From positions 620,001 through 684,000 of the forward strand of contig CM070558.1 in assembly GCA_036346405.1 (NCBI GenBank): a stretch of 64,000 nt of DNA. Direction: 5' to 3'. Positions 22,201 through 34,061 of the stretch are shown piece by piece; the first letter of the stretch is position 1, and every line of letters begins with the position of its first letter. This stretch comes from Phyllostachys edulis. Lineage: Eukaryota > Streptophyta > Magnoliopsida > Poales > Poaceae. Position numbers and translations under genes: made by a program. The notes beneath the pieces were generated by a model. That model did not search any database, was not told where the DNA came from, and was given only the letters and a program-made list of their open reading frames with translations.

Positions 22201-24760
22201 CGGACCTCCTTTCCATGTTGTGGTCCGTTGGATTTCGTGATCACGGCCCGACCTCCCTCACCTCGCGCATGTGCGTTGCTAGGAGGTCCAGGACCTCTGG
22301 ACCTCCTGAGCGCGTGTGCGTTGTTCACCTGGGAGGTCTGAGCCGTTAGATCTGTGATCTGTGGCTCATGACCTCCCCTGTCCTTATGGGTTTTAGAAAT
22401 CCCAGTACATTCTTAGTTAAACTGAAATAAGGTATAGATTTTAGAATTTCATATCTTCTTCGTTTTGAATCCTTTTGAGGTCATTCAAATTGTGTTAGCT
22501 CTGTATTGAACTTGACTTTAATCCAAAAATGATTGTAAGTTGAGTTCAGCTCCAGAGCACAGTTTGCCATTAGGTTTTAAAACTCACTTTAAATATACAC
22601 TCAAAAACAATGCTTAACTTGTAAAATACATAACTAATACTCTGTAGATTATTTTTGAGTGAAACCAACTTTGTTGGTTTCCTCTATTAATGAACTCACT
22701 CTGAAAATTAGTTTTGAGCATGTTGCTATTATAAAAATGAGGACTTGTGCATTATAATTTTGTTCAAGTTCTTGTTTTTGAAAAATTATAGAAAGTGCAT
22801 TATAGCTCCAAATGAGGTGAACTCAATTGTGTTATTCATCTCATGAGGTGCTGGTTTTACAGTAAAATTTCAGCTTCACTTCTACTCTAGAAAATTTTGC
22901 GATGAACAGTAGCATATTTCTAATTAATAGGCTGAGCAGAATTGATTTCATCATATCTTTTGCATTGAGAATCCAAATCAATTGGTTCTTGTTGCTAAAT
23001 TCATGATAAATCATTGTCTTGCTGCTGTAAAATTTTCATGGCTTTTGGAGTTCGTTTGTTGTGCTGTCTTTGTTGTTTTTCGTCGTTCTTATCGGTTCTT
23101 TCTCGCTTTTCCGTTATGTTTCGACATTTGTGGTGATCCCGAGAGCGACCCTCTGCCACAACTTGGCCAGCAACAAGGCAAGCAGTTTGACCATTTCCAT
23201 CATTGACCCATTACTTTAAAGCTTAATACTTTGTTTTACTTCTATGTATGCATGCTACTTTGTGTTAAATGTCGTTAGTAATCCTATAGTCGCATAATCT
23301 GAGGAATTCTTTATCCTCTACTACCATGAGCCTAGGTTATTTGCTGTGGTGGGAGCTCGTTGGATGAGCTCTTATCACTTAGTAGTTTCGATGTAAATTG
23401 CTTAGACATGCTTAGTTATCGGTAGAAATGGGCGATCATCGACTTAGTCGATGGTCTTGATCACTCAAAAATGATTATTACTCCTATATGTCCAGCACTT
23501 GTGCTTTGATTAATTTGTAAAATCAAAACTGAAAATAAAAGATTGATTTAGACTTGGGCATATTGGATGGATGGTGCGGTTTTTGGATGTGGTGGTATGC
23601 TGGGTCCCTAAGGACCGAGTACTTGGGTCACTAAGCCAAGCGATTTGGCGTACTAACCACGCTGAGGGGCATATGGAACCCTCTTGACTAAGTACTCTAG
23701 GAGGTGTTAATTATGAGCGAGCTCGGTTGGTGTGTTTTCAAAACAAATGTATATGTATAGTGTGGGAGGAGCATTAGCTTAGGGAAGGTTGTGATGTCTC
23801 CTTCTCCCGTGGGTTGTGCAGCTCGTAATTAGCATTCATCCTTTGGAAAGGTCTCGAGGACTTAGCGTGCCAAAGACACCTTCGGAAGTGTGCGTAAAGG
23901 AAAGGCGGTCGGCGTGTGGGTGCAGTGGTACACCTGCAGGATAAAACTATTCAATAGCCTCGCCCTAGGTTATGGACATGCTTGGTAAGGTCGTTCAAGA
24001 CTAGACTACAACCTTTAATTAAAACATGACATGGTTGGTATGAACGGGGAGTTCATGCTATTGTTGTGGTGACTTGGGTTAGTCACTTCCAGGATTGTTC
24101 TTGTTGTTGTTATTATGTTATTATCGCGTTGTTATTTCAACAATTAAAAATGCTTTGTCAAATTGCTTTCAATCTATTACGTTATTGCAAATAAATGTTG
24201 CTTTATGCTAAAATGAGTCCAAAGCCTCATCCACTTAAATAAAGCTTGCATGTAGCTATTTATAGTTCTGTTATCTCACACGTAAGTCTTGCGGAGTACT
24301 TTATGTACTCATCTGCCCGTGGTTGCGGCATTTTTTTGTGGCTTTTGTTGCAGAGGAAGAAGGAGAGCTCCTAGAGCCTCTCTTTTGTGCTACGTGTTGC
24401 AGTTTCTTCGACGACTAGCTTGGCGGTCCGGTCAAATGCCTAGGGGTTAAGGCACACTGATTGGCTTTGTGTTATAGCCATCTTTATGGCACTTTTGCTT
24501 CCGCTGTTATCTTTTTGTAACTATTGTTATTTGGCCTAAGGGCCTCTCTTTTGTAATATCTATTCCATGTTAATATTAACTTCTGTTTTGTTGCTTATGT
24601 TCTATGTGTTGTATGGAATTGATACATTCTTTTGGTGTGAGGTATGTATACTGCATCCTGGGGAGTATACATCTCTCAAGACCGGGTTTATTTGGTTGAT
24701 AATACTAGGGTCAATTGGATGACTAAGTATTATGAGCCGAATAAACGTCGGGGTCTCACA
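19281..24760 (+). repeat. 3' LTR of the Del/Tekay element
   Basis: The LTR is 5,480 bp with the same ends as the 5' LTR. Single-base differences are sparse in the AT-rich outer parts. Small insertions and deletions are common in the GC-rich GACCTCC middle (about 19800-22380). It is followed by the target duplication GGACG. Confidence 0.92.
19850..20710 (+). repeat. Degenerate ~80-bp tandem array with palindromic cores (3' LTR)
   Basis: This is the 3' LTR copy of the array at 9230-10090, with the same order of units. Palindromic cores such as TTGGATTTAAATCCAA (near 20513) alternate with CCACGACCTCC boxes. Unit spacing differs from the 5' copy by one to a few bases at several points. Confidence 0.78.
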
Positions 24761-24765
24761 GGACG

Positions 24766-24990
24766 TTCCGAATTGGTCGGAACGAGCGGTTCCTCTGAGA
24801 GCGCCATTGCTGGTGGCAGTGAGTCCTTATCCATCCGGTCGATTTCTCTAATCTCTATGAATGGTGAGCCGGCGGAGGAGGAGGATGATGACATCTCGTT
24901 CTCTTCCATGGTGCGGATCCATGCGTCTATGTCGATGTTGGAGTAGTCCACCGGGTCAAACCAGTTTTCCTCATCCCAAGTCTTTGCCAT
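24766..24990 (-). pseudogene. Tat element gag N-terminus (right of the Del insertion)
   Basis: The frame starts with MAKTWDEENWFDPVDYSN and runs leftward through an acidic segment (IRTMEENEM, then a serine run) to the Del element's target duplication GGACG. The matching continuation is at 8661 and below. The ATG lies about 80 bp inside the primer-binding site, as expected for the first codon of gag. Confidence 0.7.
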
Positions 24991-25073
24991 GCTTGCATGA
25001 GCGATGATGGGGCAAAGGAAGTGTATGAGGAACGCTTGAGCGAAGTAATCTTCAAGAACTCAACACCTTCTTT

Positions 25074-25089
25074 CCCACGGACGGCGCCA
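25074..25089 (-). other. Primer-binding site of the Tat element
   Basis: The reverse complement begins TGGCGCCGTCCGTGGG two bases inside the LTR end. It resembles the TGGCGCCG-type sites complementary to a tRNA 3' end found in many grass gypsy elements. The exact tRNA was not determined. Confidence 0.7.
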
Positions 25090-25091
25090 GC

Positions 25092-25761
25092 TGTCGAGGA
25101 TCGAGTTGCCAATCTTACAAAATAAACAGAGGAAAATGGCAAAGAGTTCTTGGGAGAGAATGAGACTGCTCTTTATTGCTATGAACTGGATATTACAGGG
25201 GGAGCCTTCGACAAGGCAGTGAACTAATCCTAATTACACTGAGCGTAGTGCCTGATTATAATGCTTCAATATGATGGAATGCGATTGAATCTCCTCCCCC
25301 TTTCTGCCGTTTGTAGTCTCTTTTAAGTAGTCGACGAAGTGGTGGCAGATACTTCTTGAAGAGACGCCTGTTGGAAGTGTTGCAACTGGTCGGAGCGAGG
25401 CAACAGTTGGTAAAGTATCAACCGTTTGGCGGTGTCTATGAGACACTCAACCGTATGGTGGTTGTTGTCAGTGTCTTAGGACCATGAAACGTCACATGAT
25501 ATGGAGCAAATATGACATGTGTTCCATTCATCACACGGTAAGGAATATACTTGGAGTTAGATCCAGATGCTAGTTTATTGCTTCTATGAGCAGTCATCTG
25601 GTTGGGGACCGGGTACAGGACTTCATCCGATCAGGGTTCCCATTATATAACCTCTGGAATCCTTACGACCACAGGGGTCATTAGCCTTAATGGTTACAAC
25701 CACGAAGACATATGGTCTTTTAGTTATGTATTAAAGTAATAAGATATTTTAATCCTCATCA
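25092..25761 (-). repeat. 5' LTR of the Tat element
   Basis: The 670-bp segment reads TGATGAGGATTAAAA at its start and ends CCTCGACA on the minus strand (TG...CA ends). It is followed immediately by the primer-binding site. The sequence outside it, GAGTG at 25762-25766, is the expected 5-bp target duplication, but its partner is off the window. The matching 3' LTR is not in the window. Confidence 0.8.
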
Positions 25762-28467
25762 GAGTGTGCACCATCTTTTGTCGCCGATTGGCTCCAATAG
25801 CGAAATCCACCTCGGACCCGAGGAGCTCCACCGCTCATCTTCGGCGTTGCACCACCATTGGCCATCTCTCTAACCTACACCACCACCCCGTGGCATCGTC
25901 GTCGAGAGAGGAATCCATTTTGGCCATTCCCGAGCCTTGCCGTCGCACCGATCATCAACGACAAGATCGTCATGGCGCTCGGCCATGTGCACGCCCAGCT
26001 CCTCTCTTTCTTTCTCTCTCTAACCGATGGGACCCACTCAGTTAGGGATGAAATTAACACAAATGACAATAATTAAGAGTACCAAGAGTATGACATGTGT
26101 GACCAGCCGAAAAGATAATAATAAAAATCTAATTTCAAGCATTTTTAGTAAATGTGTAACTGACATGTGGGATCACACACTATTCTCGGTTTTAAAACAC
26201 GTTTTCAAACCTGAGAGACTGACATGTGGGCCCCGACCATCAGTTAATTAAAATCAGAAATAGGTTTAACCATTAGTTAATGCATAATTAGTCTATCACA
26301 TGTGGGACCGCCTCTGTTTTATAAATAAATCAATAAAACAAAAATACGAGTCACTGACAAGTAGGCCCCACATGTAAGTCAATAAAAATCAGAAAAATGT
26401 GAAAATCCGCTTTTAGCCAGAGGAAAATATGATTTGTCTACATGAAAGTATAAACCTCAGTAGAACTCAGAGAAGAATACGCTTTCACTTCGCAAAATAC
26501 TCTTTCGACGTCAGCACTTTTAATATTTCTCGAATTTTCAAACCGAAGCAAATTAAAACGTTGATAACTTTTGCATACAAACTCCAAATGAGATGAATAT
26601 TTTTTCAAAATTCATATAAAATCATGATCTACCTGTATATGCAAAAAAAAATTGGATTTTGTTGTTGTTGAAATTATCTTGCTATACTTAATTTGCTTCC
26701 GGCTCTTTTATACGTCGATTGCCCGAACAACTTTTGCAACGACACTCCATCCTCATATTCAGAGCAGCCAGAGCAAGGTAAGCACCTACTTTGACCATAT
26801 TGATCCTTCTATTTTAATTATTATACTTCTTTTTGCAAAATCTATTATGCATGCATGTATGTTTGATTAAAATTGCGATATTCGAGGTTAACTGTAGTCG
26901 TAATCCTATTCGATGCATGGGCCTCATTAAAATATTGATATCCTTTCTGTTGTAGCCATTAGGTTATGGTATAGACAATAGATTATGTCAATTTGGAAAT
27001 TTTGAGTGCAACTATCGCACAATTGCTTAGTTAAGCTATCGTCTTTGCTAAAATTTGCTAAAAGGATGACATGTTAAAGATGAGTTTGGGAGATTTTGAA
27101 ATGATGGTCTAGAGTGGTTTACCTCTATTATTTTGTATAAAAATAAAAAACTTAGTTTGCGACGCAGACGAGCTATACTATATTCTGAGAAGTGGGAGAT
27201 GTGTATCTCACAAGTAGATAGGGGGAGATCCTTGCTTGGGTCAATTAAGGACCGAACGCCAGCAAATCCTATCTAAGCCTAAGCGTACAACCACATGTGT
27301 CGGTATGGGACAGCATTAGCTAATTAAGTCATTGAAAACTAGCCTTTCACGTTAGTAGGCCGTAGTAGTGTGAGCATGACCGGTGTGGGCATGTTCGAAG
27401 GGGCTCCCTTCACCATGGTGTTGGGCACAAAGTTTGCCGACACAACGGCAAATGTCTCACTGAGACAGGGGGTGTACCCAGGTGAAGTAAGGCTGTTCAT
27501 TCGTTGGGCTAGTGCAAGGTTAGGACTAGGTGATGTAAAGACTTCGACGCGTGCTCTATACTGCTTACCAAAGGTAGTGAGCGGTGGTATCGACATATGC
27601 CAAACAAACTAGAGAATTTGTGTATTGTGGGTAAAGTTGTACACCTGTGTAGAATGCAAATCTATTTAAATAACCGTGCTCACAGTCATGAGCATGCTTA
27701 GTGTAGACTTAATGGGTATAGTCTTGGTTTTCATAAAAAAAACAGTTTCGTTGGAAAATATGGGAAATGGTTTGTTGGTTTATATTTAAGTTGAGTGCCA
27801 TGTCTATAGCTGAAAATAAGATGCTGCTCACAGCCGAGGAGGGTTGCGAGTTGTGATTAATTCAATTACTTACTTGTTGTCCTTTATCTATTTAACTGCT
27901 CTTTAAATTTTCATCGCAAAGTACTACATATTGATATTACAAATAAAACTTGCTTGATCTTGAAAATAACTTGTAGCATAGAGCCTCATCCTCTGTTAGC
28001 CATACATCTATATAAACTTTGCGATACACTACAAGTTTTGTTGAGTACACAATGTACTCAATCTTGCTTAATTTGTTGTTCAGACTTAGAGGATGAGCCT
28101 ACGCCGGAAGACACCTTCTTTGCACATGGAACTGGTGGGTTCGGTGACGGGTCTTTCTAGGACTTGTCTGTTGTCGGTTGCCTAAGGGTTCGGATGGGCA
28201 TGCCGCTGTGATTTTGGATTTATTACATATTTTGCTTCCGCTATTACTTTTTCTACTTCTGATACTTAATCTTTTATTTGGCCAGTCAGCCCTTGTGTTG
28301 TAAATAATGTAATCGCTTAAGTTTTGTACCATACTTTGTTTTATTCTATATGTATGAATGTATGGATATGATTATCAATGTTGTGGATGTGTATACTAGC
28401 CAGTGATCATGGGACTAGTACGGTACACATACGAGGGCTTCGGGTATTCAAAGCTTGGGGTTCGACA
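25762..28467 (+). repeat. LTR copy A of a Del-like family, 3' portion
   Basis: Its end (about 28340-28467: GGACTAGTACGGTACACA..., CGGGTATTCAAAG..., TTCGACA) matches the end of the solo LTR at 60858-62648. Its body matches, on the opposite strand, the copy C LTR at 41824-53506; for example the CTCTCTAACCGATGGGACC block near 26020 pairs with 48715-48750. It also has the short palindrome block shared by all the LTRs (27628-27697). The 5' part lies left of the window, displaced by the Tat insertion. CTTGG after the end may be its target duplication. Frames such as 27370-27612 lie within the LTR and are not genes. Confidence 0.75.
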
Positions 28468-28880
28468 CTTGGTCCATCCGGCTAGTACGCTCGGTCGACT
28501 GGTGCTTTCCTCCCTTCGCACCGTGCGGGGTGTCCTCAGGCTGACGGGCCTTAGACACCCCTTCGGCGCCCCCGAGGTGGCCCCGAGGGTCTCCTCGATC
28601 CTGGAACCGTGGTGCTCTGTAGTCCTTCGGCGGCCCTTGTGCCTCCTCTAGAGTCATGTCAAAGGTAAGACTGGTACCCTCCAGGGGCCCCCAACCGCGC
28701 CCCCGGACGCCGGCCCTCGTGAGCCTCCTAGTGGCCTTCGTGCACCCTTCGCCCCCTCTCCGAAGGCGTACTTGGTACCCCGGGGGTCCAAGCCGCGTCT
28801 TTGGCTCATGGCTCTAGGAGGAGGCTTGCGGTCTTCGCTGGGTCGTTGGGGCGGTAGGCCGTCCTACGATAAATTGCTTT
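28468..28880. other. GC-rich repeat-like segment, unidentified
   Basis: This segment is far richer in GC than its flanks, with clusters of CCCCGAGG, GGCGCCC and CCCGGGGG. It abuts the end of LTR copy A. It could be the interior of the same element or another repeat. The open frames at 28403-28651 and 28772-29017 are low-complexity and resemble no protein known to me. Confidence 0.35.
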
Positions 28881-29667
28881 GTATATACGTAGACTATAAG
28901 GTAGTAATACTGCACCCCAGCTCGATCTCAACTATTGGACCAGCCACTGTGACCTATGCTCCTCCCCTGCTAGCTCCTCGTTTTGAAAATGACAAGGGCA
29001 TGTCTACCCAACTTTAGCACTATCGACCTATATATAATTAATGTTATGGGCAAAAGGTTTTACTACAGTACGTTGATACGATATGGTATGTAACGGAACC
29101 CATAAGCGTGAGCTAGTGGTATTTTATGGAATAGGTTCTTGTAGAGTGCTGTAAATTAATGGTCAGGTTTTTTTCCCCTAAGAACATTCTGGCTGATTAG
29201 TTCCAACCGAACATTCATTCATGAAAGAAAGGTTAGGGAATTTGGAACTAGCTAGGTGCATGGAAGGAAGGAGAGTGGTGATCGATGGCTGCTCTCTCTC
29301 CACGATTTATGTTTATGACTTATGAATGAGGAGAAAGACGAGTGAAGCAAGGGATATCTCTCATTGGCTTCCAAGAGTTTGATTTATGTGCATGCCCAAC
29401 AATGATTTTTCATGCGTGTTTATGGTGGGAGGCCGGCATTTGTGCCTGCTGTTGAGGGAAATCTTCCCCGCGCCAATGGCACAAGAAGATGGGTCAAATC
29501 GGCGTGGCACCACACTGCGCCTAGCCACTTATCCTTCATCAATATCTCTCCGCGGTACTGGATTCACACTTGAACAGCACAACGTACCCAACGATGGATG
29601 AGACATCTGCTAAAGTGACCAACTAATTAATATACAAAGACATATATGGCCTCAAACCTATCTCTCC

Positions 29668-29717
29668 GAGAGGGAGAGAGAGAGAATGAGGGAGGAGAGA
29701 GAGAGAGATGTGTGCGC

Positions 29718-29748
<31 letters not shown>

Positions 29749-29814
29749 CGAAGGAGGGAGTGTGCGAACGTACGTGGCCTGGTAGCTGCCTGAGGAGAGG
29801 AGTTGGAGAGATCT

Positions 29815-29847
<33 letters not shown>

Positions 29848-29901
29848 TGTCTGGTACAAGAGATGCAACAAGGGAAGGGAAGGGAAGGGAAGGGAAGGGA
29901 G
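29668..29901. repeat. GA and AGGGA microsatellites
   Basis: Runs of GA (around 29668-29750 and 29815-29842) are interspersed with a GT run near 29715. They are followed by six consecutive AGGGA units at 29871-29901. Confidence 0.85.
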
Positions 29902-31612
29902 AGGAGGCGCAGGTCTCAACGTTCGCTGGCGACGCTCCACACGTTTCAGCGCACGGCTAGGTCCGACGCTCCTAATAAAAAGGCCCCCCCCCCTCCTCGA
30001 TCGCGCGTCCCGGAGGTCAGGTCGGCCCCAACATCCAAAGCCTACCAACCAACTCCTCCTCCTTGTTATCCCCTCCGCTGTACTGTGTTGTCGATCCTAA
30101 CATCACAATAATTGCCCAACCTAGCTTGTCTATATAGACCGCGGCCAGACCTGCACCTTTTACTTACCAAGCTAGCCACCACGCTAGATCACTTGAGAGA
30201 TGAATATCATCGGTACTCCTGGACCGTGCAGGGCTGGCTGATCAAGGACATCGTCAAGTCAGAGAGCAGCTGGCTAACAAGATATACATATCAATATATC
30301 TTTGTGAGAACACTCACCACTGCACTTGACCCAGGTTTGGCACTAGCTAGCTAGCTAATATCGACATCAAGTTCATCCCCGTTGTATTTTTCTCTCTCTC
30401 GATCGATATACGATATAGGTGTGGTTTTCTGCATAGCCGCCTTTCGTACCTGAATGCCCCTCAGTGGGGAACGTACAAGATTAGAAAAACACAGCAGTAA
30501 GACAAGATAAGGTGTATTATTACTGAAAAATCAGTGACAGATGTGAGAGCTGGTAGTCACAGAGAACAAACATATTGCAAGTCACAACGCACACAGCTGA
30601 GTCCACATATAGGAAACTAGCTAATATCGATCTCAAGTTCATCTCCCTTGTATTTTTTTTAAAAAAAAATTTACGTACGGTTATTTTCTGTCTAGTTTAA
30701 TTATCTTGTGTCTGCTGCTTAATTTGCTGTTCCAAGTTGTAGTTCTAGAAATCCTTGTCTTCGATCTACCAGCTGGTCAACCGCCATAAGATGCTTCTTT
30801 TTAGTAGCTACTTGGCGAGGAAGTTGGAATCGATCAACTCCTAGAAGCTTCGGCGATATAAGAGTTTACATGCATGCATACAATTGATGTATCTCCTTTA
30901 CTTTCTCATCTTACTAAACCACCACAATTTACATGCATGTTTCTCGGGTGTTACTACCACATGCTGGGAAAGAGAAAGAGAGTAAAAAATTTTGTAACTA
31001 AAATTGTATGTACCATAGCCATCCCCTATCTATACAAATTTTTTTATCACAACAGCGCGCTACAGATTCCTTGGAATTCTTGTGCTCTAGGATAATATAA
31101 TTTTCGCAAACATAGAATCGGTAATATCATGTTGTTAAAGAAAAAGATGAAATCTACCGAAGATTCTTGTTTCCAAGATATGCATTCGGGTTCCGCATAT
31201 GCAGATTTTTTTAATTTGTTCATGTTTCCTTAAGAAAGGCGGAATTGCAATCGATCTTACATTAATTTGTTGCCTGATGTTTAATTTGTTTTTGTAGTTA
31301 GCAGTATTATTTGACTAATTACTAATCGAGCTATAAAATATTTTGACAACTTCATTGGAGGGTAATCGACCATAGGTAGATTCCAAGACTTTTTCCCTCT
31401 CTGCTATCTATGTTGACAAACCGATGAAAGCTTCACAGATTTTAGCTAGTCTTTATCTTTTTTTTTTGTGCTAGTTGCTAGAGGCTTAAGAGGCTTTATT
31501 AATTTCTTCACACATAGATGGATGCATGATTAATTCAGATGCTTAGCGTGATCACTTTGTCCATGCTGTATATAGTCGATCGTATAGATCCCTAACGACA
31601 AGAGAAGAACTA

Positions 31613-31637
31613 ATATATATATATATATATATATATA
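31613..31637. repeat. AT dinucleotide microsatellite
   Basis: About twelve AT units lie roughly 370 bp upstream of the GA2-oxidase start codon. Confidence 0.9.
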
Positions 31638-32004
31638 GGCCCAAGATGTGAATATACGTTACTATGATGCATGGTGGACCTATATATGCGAATTCGTGAT
31701 CAAAACAAGAATTTGTGAAGCTAGCTAGACATCTAGCTGTGGCACGTATGTATGAACACTAATGGGTGCTAGCTTAGCAATAAGGGAGAAGACAAATTAA
31801 AGGGCCAGCGTAGGTTCTGAGAATGTTCGATCGTGCATATATATATTGATCTTCTTGTTCCAACCCTGCATTGACGTATACGATGATTCCATCGAGTTTG
31901 AAGAAACAGGCAGGAGGCTGCCTATTATTTCGATCGAGTTTGATTCGGTGACACATGTCATATCATACGCATCATCACTGCAGGGCAAGAACGCACCATT
32001 CATA

Positions 32005-33832
32005 ATGGACGCCTCCAACCCGCCGTTGATGGCCACGTACAAGCACCTCTTCGACGACCACCCGCACCGCCTGGACGCCGACGACCGCAGCGACGACCAT
32101 GAGTGCGACCTCCCCGTCATCGACCTCGCTCTCCTGGACGGCGGGTCGGCGGAGCTGTGCCGGGCGGACATCGTGCATGCGGCGTCGGAGTGGGGCTTCT
32201 TCCAGGTGACCAACCACGGCGTGCCGCAGGCCCTGCTGGACAGGCTGCACGACGCGCGGGTGGGCGTGTTCCGGCGTCCCTTCGAGAGGAAGGTGGGCGA
32301 GAGGCTGCTGGACTTCTCGTCGGAGAGCTACCGCTGGGGCACGCCGACCGCGACGTGCCTGGAGCAGCTGTCCTGGTCGGAGGCCTACCACATCCCCATC
32401 ACGCCGGCGGCCGCCGCCGATCAGGCCACCTTTGACAAGACTAGGTACGTACGTAGGCGCCAAACTAAAACCCCAGCCAGCCTGATCACTAATCGAGGTC
32501 GAGGGTCGCGGGTGCTGCAGGCTAGTGATCGAGGAGGTGTCGACGGCGATGTCGCAGCTGGCGCAGCAGCTGGCGTCGATCCTGATCAGAGATCTGGGGG
32601 GCTGCGAGGAGGACGAGGATGATAAGCAGGAGCAAGGGAGCGCACGCGTGTCGGAGATGATGCGGTGCACGCGGAACACGTGCTTCCTGCGGCTGAACCG
32701 GTACCCGCCGTGCGGCATGGCGAGCGGCGCCTTCGGGCTGTGCCCGCACACGGACAGCGACTTCCTGACGATCCTGCACCAGGACCGCATCGGTGGCCTC
32801 CAGCTCCTCAAGGCCGCCCGATGGCTCACCGTCAAGCCCAACCCTAACGCGCTCATCGTCAACATCGGCGACCTCCTCCAGGTACCTACCTACCTCCGTT
32901 CTTTTTTACTCTACTTGTTACTAGCTAGGTGGTATGTGAGTATTTCTTCTTCTTCTTCGTCTTGTTAGAGAGCACTCGAAATCTCAGCCACTGGATCTAG
33001 ATCCGATGGATCTATGAATCCCCCCTTCTCCTCCCTCCCAAACCCAACCCAATGAACCCTAAACCTAACTCTCCGGAGTTCGCCGTTGGTTGATGGTCGC
33101 CTGAGACATCATCGGAGGCACGAATCACAACACAAATAGGATGAATGGACGTACTCCTAAGGTGAAGAAATACCCCCTCCACTCACAAATATATATTGTT
33201 TTGAGATACGTGTAGTCAAAGTTTCAAAACTTTGGTATCTTTTTAGATATTTAGGTTGGATACATGAAAATCATGCTGGTAATAAAACCTCGCAACCGTG
33301 TGTGTGTCTTGTATGTATATATTTTTACTGTCGTCAATCCTTATATGGTTAAAAATTGGCCCTCCTTGCCGCCAATTTCATGCAGACCAGACAAAGCATG
33401 GCTGCTGCCTGCATCTGCATGCATTGACCGTCTTAATTTCCTGCTCTTGGATGGTCAAGCAAATAATGCAATTAAGCAATGATTGGCTGATTGATACTAG
33501 ACCAGATGAGGCTAGCTAGCTAATCAGAGCATGTCTGCACTGTGCAGGCATGGAGCAATGATTTGTACAGGAGTGTGGAGCACAGGGTGATGGCGAACGC
33601 CACGCTCGAGCGATTCTCTGTGGCCTTCTTCCTGTGCCCCTCCCACGACACCGTGATCCGGCCACAGAGCAGCAGCAGCAGCACGGCGGCGCCTAGCCTC
33701 TACAGGAGCTTCACCTTCGGCGAGTACCGGAACCAGATTAGGGAAGATGTCAGGCTGACAGGCCGTAAGATTGGGCTACAACGCTTCAGGGCTGCTGCTT
33801 GTGACGACACTACTACATACGAACGCACGTAA
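32005..33832 (+). CDS. GA2ox5: Gibberellin 2-beta-dioxygenase, C20-GA class (likely GA2ox5)
   Basis: A 2-oxoglutarate/Fe(II) dioxygenase that inactivates gibberellins by 2-beta-hydroxylation; the C20 subgroup acts on GA12/GA53-type precursors. It is cytosolic by family. Exons: 32005-32444, 32521-32881 and 33548-33832, with GT-AG introns; 361 residues, usual for the family. Visible motifs are the N-terminal dioxygenase segment (WGFFQVTNHGVP), the iron ligands His223 and Asp225 (CPHTDSDFLTILHQD) and His279 (SVEHRV), and the 2-oxoglutarate-binding Arg289-x-Ser291 (RFS). RWGTP and LSWSEAYHIP fit the C20 class. The ATG at 32005 was chosen because NPPLMATYKHLF follows directly, as in relatives; an in-frame ATG at 31846 adds non-family sequence. 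The C-terminus ends a dozen residues past the usual IGLxRFR. Naming it OsGA2ox5 rests on remembered synteny with chromosome 7 peroxidases; GA2ox6 is the main alternative. Confidence 0.9.
33172..33285. mobile_element. MITE-like fragment in GA2ox intron 2
   Basis: The segment starts CCCCCTCCACTCACAAATA and runs through AGTCAAAGTTT...TTTAGATATTTAGGTTGGATAC. It matches, in reverse orientation, the segment at 63090-63228. CTCCCTCC-type ends and this body are typical of a common grass MITE. It lies in the 666-bp second intron and does not touch the splice sites. Confidence 0.55.
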
Positions 33833-34061
33833 TTATATCTAGGGCCTACTGATTAAACGCACGCATATACAGATATACTGATTAAACGCACGCATATACG
33901 TACACATGTATGTATACCCACTATACAGTGAAGAATTAATAATATACTACCAGTGGTCTGCTCTAGCTTGATTAATTAGTGGCCTTGCCCTAATCAACTA
34001 GGACTGTGCTTTTGTAGAATTAGCAAAAGCTGCTAAGTATATCTCAAAAACAAATAAAAGA

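Larger units (their letters stand above)
8662..24760 (+). mobile_element. Complete Ty3/gypsy Del/Tekay (chromovirus) retrotransposon with giant LTRs
   Basis: A 16.1-kb element has two TGTAACATCC...TCTCACA LTRs (5,468 and 5,480 bp), an initiator-Met-type primer-binding site, a gag-pol interior of about 5.15 kb and a polypurine tract before the 3' LTR. It is flanked by the perfect 5-bp target duplication GGACG (8657-8661 and 24761-24765). Integrase sequence and a C-terminal chromodomain place it in the Del/Tekay lineage. It sits inside the gag of the Tat element on the opposite strand. The interior is broken by many frameshifts, so this copy cannot encode a working polyprotein as read. Confidence 0.93.
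1..25761 (-). mobile_element. Ty3/gypsy LTR retrotransposon, Tat lineage, partial and nested
   Basis: Read on the minus strand, this element runs from a 5' LTR at 25092-25761 through a primer-binding site, gag, protease, reverse transcriptase, RNase H, a second RNase H and integrase, to beyond the left edge. The second RNase H domain after the first is typical of the Tat lineage of plant Ty3/gypsy elements. It carries a hAT insertion (3058-4922) and a complete Del-type retrotransposon (8662-24760), each flanked by a clear target duplication. Coding frames are broken by stops and frameshifts, so it is inactive. Its right end joins copy A of a Del-like LTR, so it inserted into that LTR. The 3' LTR should lie left of the window. 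Confidence 0.85.
28881..31845. other. Intergenic region upstream of the GA2-oxidase
   Basis: No gene was recognised. It holds GA-rich microsatellites (about 29668-29842), an AGGGA repeat (29871-29901), a diverged direct duplication of about 80 bp (30351-30431 and 30617-30692) and an AT run (31613-31637). The nearest TATA-like sequence to the gene is the ATATATAT run near 31834-31843, about 160 bp before the ATG. Confidence 0.5.

Noticed and set aside
28468..28480. Possible primer-binding site after LTR copy A
   Set aside because: CTTGGTCCATCCG does not match the TGGTATC-type site expected for this lineage; it is equally explained as a target duplication plus flank.
28403..28651. Open frame in GC-rich DNA after LTR copy A
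   Set aside because: It starts inside the LTR end, crosses its boundary and has no recognisable motif.
29623..30111. Long frames on both strands rich in Ser/Leu or Arg/Glu
   Set aside because: They translate GA/CT and AGGGA microsatellites and show no domain.
32103..32865. Long overlapping frames on both strands within the GA2-oxidase exons
   Set aside because: Shadow frames of GC-rich coding sequence; only the dioxygenase frame has family motifs and proper splice sites.
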